This document shows, piece by piece, positions 63,017 to 64,000 of a stretch of 64,000 bases of DNA (positions within the stretch are counted from its first letter, which is position 1; every line of letters starts with the position of its first letter). This stretch comes from Stutzerimonas frequens (GTDB taxonomy: Bacteria > Pseudomonadota > Gammaproteobacteria > Pseudomonadales > Pseudomonadaceae). Made by a program: the position numbers and the translations under genes. The stretch spans positions 124,001 to 188,000 of the forward strand of contig NZ_JAMOHM010000004.1 of NCBI RefSeq assembly GCF_024448335.1. The letters run 5' to 3'. Below the pieces are notes generated by a model. That model ran no database searches and was not told the origin of the DNA. It saw only the letters and a program-made list of their open reading frames with translations.

Positions 63017-63910
63017 TCAGCCGTCAGCGACCTCAGTCCTACGATCCAAGTCTCGCTGATCATTAAGAGCCACGGCGTCCGCACGCATTCGAGCAGGCAC
63101 TGTATCTCTCACCTTTGAAAAGTCAGCATCGCTTGCAGGCTTAACCTTAACCGCTTCTGCACGTCCAAATCTTTTATCGCCATAGCGGCTAATCGAATCG
63201 GTAGCCTGGTGCCCCATGACGTATGCCATTTCTATTGCGGACATGCCTGAGGCTTTCAGATTTGAGCCGAACTGGTGACGAAGTGTGTACATACTCGGCA
63301 CCTTCCTCCTACCGAATAGCTCAGTAGCGACTTGGTGAAGCGCAACGCGTATTGAATCCATACTGCGCGGCTGACATTTAAAAGCAGCGAGAGCGTTTCT
63401 CAAGATATTGCAGACGTCTCCATCAGCCTCAAGCGTTCGGCTAGCGCCGCGTAAACCGTTGTGGCTAAGCTTTGCACCGGATATATGGATGCGCCGGCCA
63501 TCGATAGAAATTCCGTTAAGCTCGCATGGTCGCGCTCCGGTAAGAGATATCACCATTAAAGCTCCCGCTTCGACAGGCATATCTCGTTCAGCCAGACACC
63601 GTAGCCACGCTTCGAAATCAGCGGTAGAAAGCTTCTGCGGACGTCGCTGCTTTTTCTTTCGCGGCAGATTTAACACAGTGACCGGATTGAGCGTACGATT
63701 GATTTCTTGGGCAGCCCAGAAATTTCCTCGATGCTTTTGATCAAACGCCAAAGCGTTACGTAGGCGCCGATAATAATCCGGGCGGTAATCAGGGGCCGCC
63801 CGTAGTAAAGCACCAATAATATTGAGCTCATCAAGCTCAACGCCCTGCATCCGAGTCGCATAAAAATTACTGGCCAAACTAATATAGGCGCTTTGAGTCT
63901 CTGCATTCAT
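63017..63910 (-). CDS. tyrosine recombinase/integrase
   Basis: A 297-residue protein. N-terminal helical arm ~1-95; catalytic domain from ~100 with Arg I in ALMVISLTGARPCELNGISI, a Lys near SGAKLSHNGLRG, box II YTLRHQFGSNLKASGMSAIE (Arg present; the usual first His is Tyr), His in YVMGHQATDSISRYGDKRFG and the nucleophile Tyr in the same block. Same strand as the antitoxin, toxin and tnpA. It could be the cointegrate resolvase of the Tn3 element (TnpI-like) or the integrase of another element. The 192-nt gap to the antitoxin gene holds only a GTTCG/CGAAC hairpin at about 62888. Confidence 0.8.
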   Translation of the reverse strand: MNAETQSAYISLASNFYATRMQGVELDELNIIGALLRAAPDYRPDYYRRLRNALAFDQKHRGNFWAAQEINRTLNPVTVLNLPRKKKQRRPQKLSTADFEAWLRCLAERDMPVEAGALMVISLTGARPCELNGISIDGRRIHISGAKLSHNGLRGASRTLEADGDVCNILRNALAAFKCQPRSMDSIRVALHQVATELFGRRKVPSMYTLRHQFGSNLKASGMSAIEMAYVMGHQATDSISRYGDKRFGRAEAVKVKPASDADFSKVRDTVPARMRADAVALNDQRDLDRRTEVADG

Positions 63911-64000
63911 ATTATTCTTCTAATTATTATTTGCGTGACACATGCCACACAATCAATTATTGCAAATACGAAAACAAAAAAACAACAACCAGAGCATTAT

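Overview
The window looks like a piece of a Pseudomonas/Stutzerimonas-type gammaproteobacterial genome, or of an integrative element or plasmid of such a host. The evidence is the OprD-family porin, the CopRS and CzcRS two-component systems with TTACA-N4-TGTAA operators, DUF2790/PtrA-like secreted proteins, a PA4872-like oxaloacetate decarboxylase and an ICE-type TraI fragment. Most of it is accessory DNA: metal resistance blocks, one sugar-acid catabolic block, and transposable elements and their scars between them.

Region 1 (1-5.9 kb): a partial TolC-family gene runs off the left edge on the minus strand. Diverging from it is a GC-rich operon coding for a secreted Met-rich protein, a membrane-anchored Met/His-repeat protein fused to an FAD/NAD(P)H/2Fe-2S reductase, a b-type membrane cytochrome, a heptaheme c-type cytochrome and a DUF1622 protein. 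Read together it is a complete path for electrons from cytoplasmic NAD(P)H to the periplasm with copper-type metal ligands attached. It is the best candidate here for an undescribed system.

Region 2 (6-23 kb): a copper block. It holds copA (multicopper oxidase), a Met/His-rich peptide, copB, a His-tailed cytochrome c, a DsbD-like protein, DUF411, CopZ, a P1B ATPase, DUF2933, DUF305, copRS, a Csp-like four-helix copper store and several small secreted proteins. Twelve CopR/CzcR-type boxes are recognisable across the window. Four paralogues of one small secreted protein family occur (7.5, 8.0, 23.0 and 45.3 kb). Two of these genes, a third in tandem with one of them, and a DUF2790 gene have boxes at an identical distance from the start codon.

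Region 3 (23.5-31.3 kb): an IS5-family element with a frameshifted transposase, inserted in the 3' end of a DUF2384 antitoxin-like gene; an IS3-family element that interrupts an inositol-monophosphatase-like gene and is fused at its other end to the 3' end of nhaP2; then pgpA and an atypical pyruvate kinase.

Region 4 (31.8-39.9 kb): a LysR-controlled tartrate utilisation cluster (ttdAB, oxaloacetate decarboxylase, tartrate dehydrogenase, SLC13-type transporter, glycerate kinase). It is flanked by two inverted copies of an intergenic repeat.

Region 5 (40-43.8 kb): ICE debris, namely a 5'-truncated TraI relaxase, a conserved hypothetical protein, a chimeric SRAP gene and a HAD hydrolase.

Region 6 (43.9-57.4 kb): a Cd/Zn/Co block with an HMA-CDF exporter and its MerR-type regulator, czcRS, an OprD porin, czcCBA, a PtrA-like peptide and czcD.

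Region 7 (57.6-64 kb): a merR-merT-merP-GDCC module without merA, convergent with a Tn3-family tnpA, followed by a PIN/RHH toxin-antitoxin pair and a tyrosine recombinase in the same orientation.
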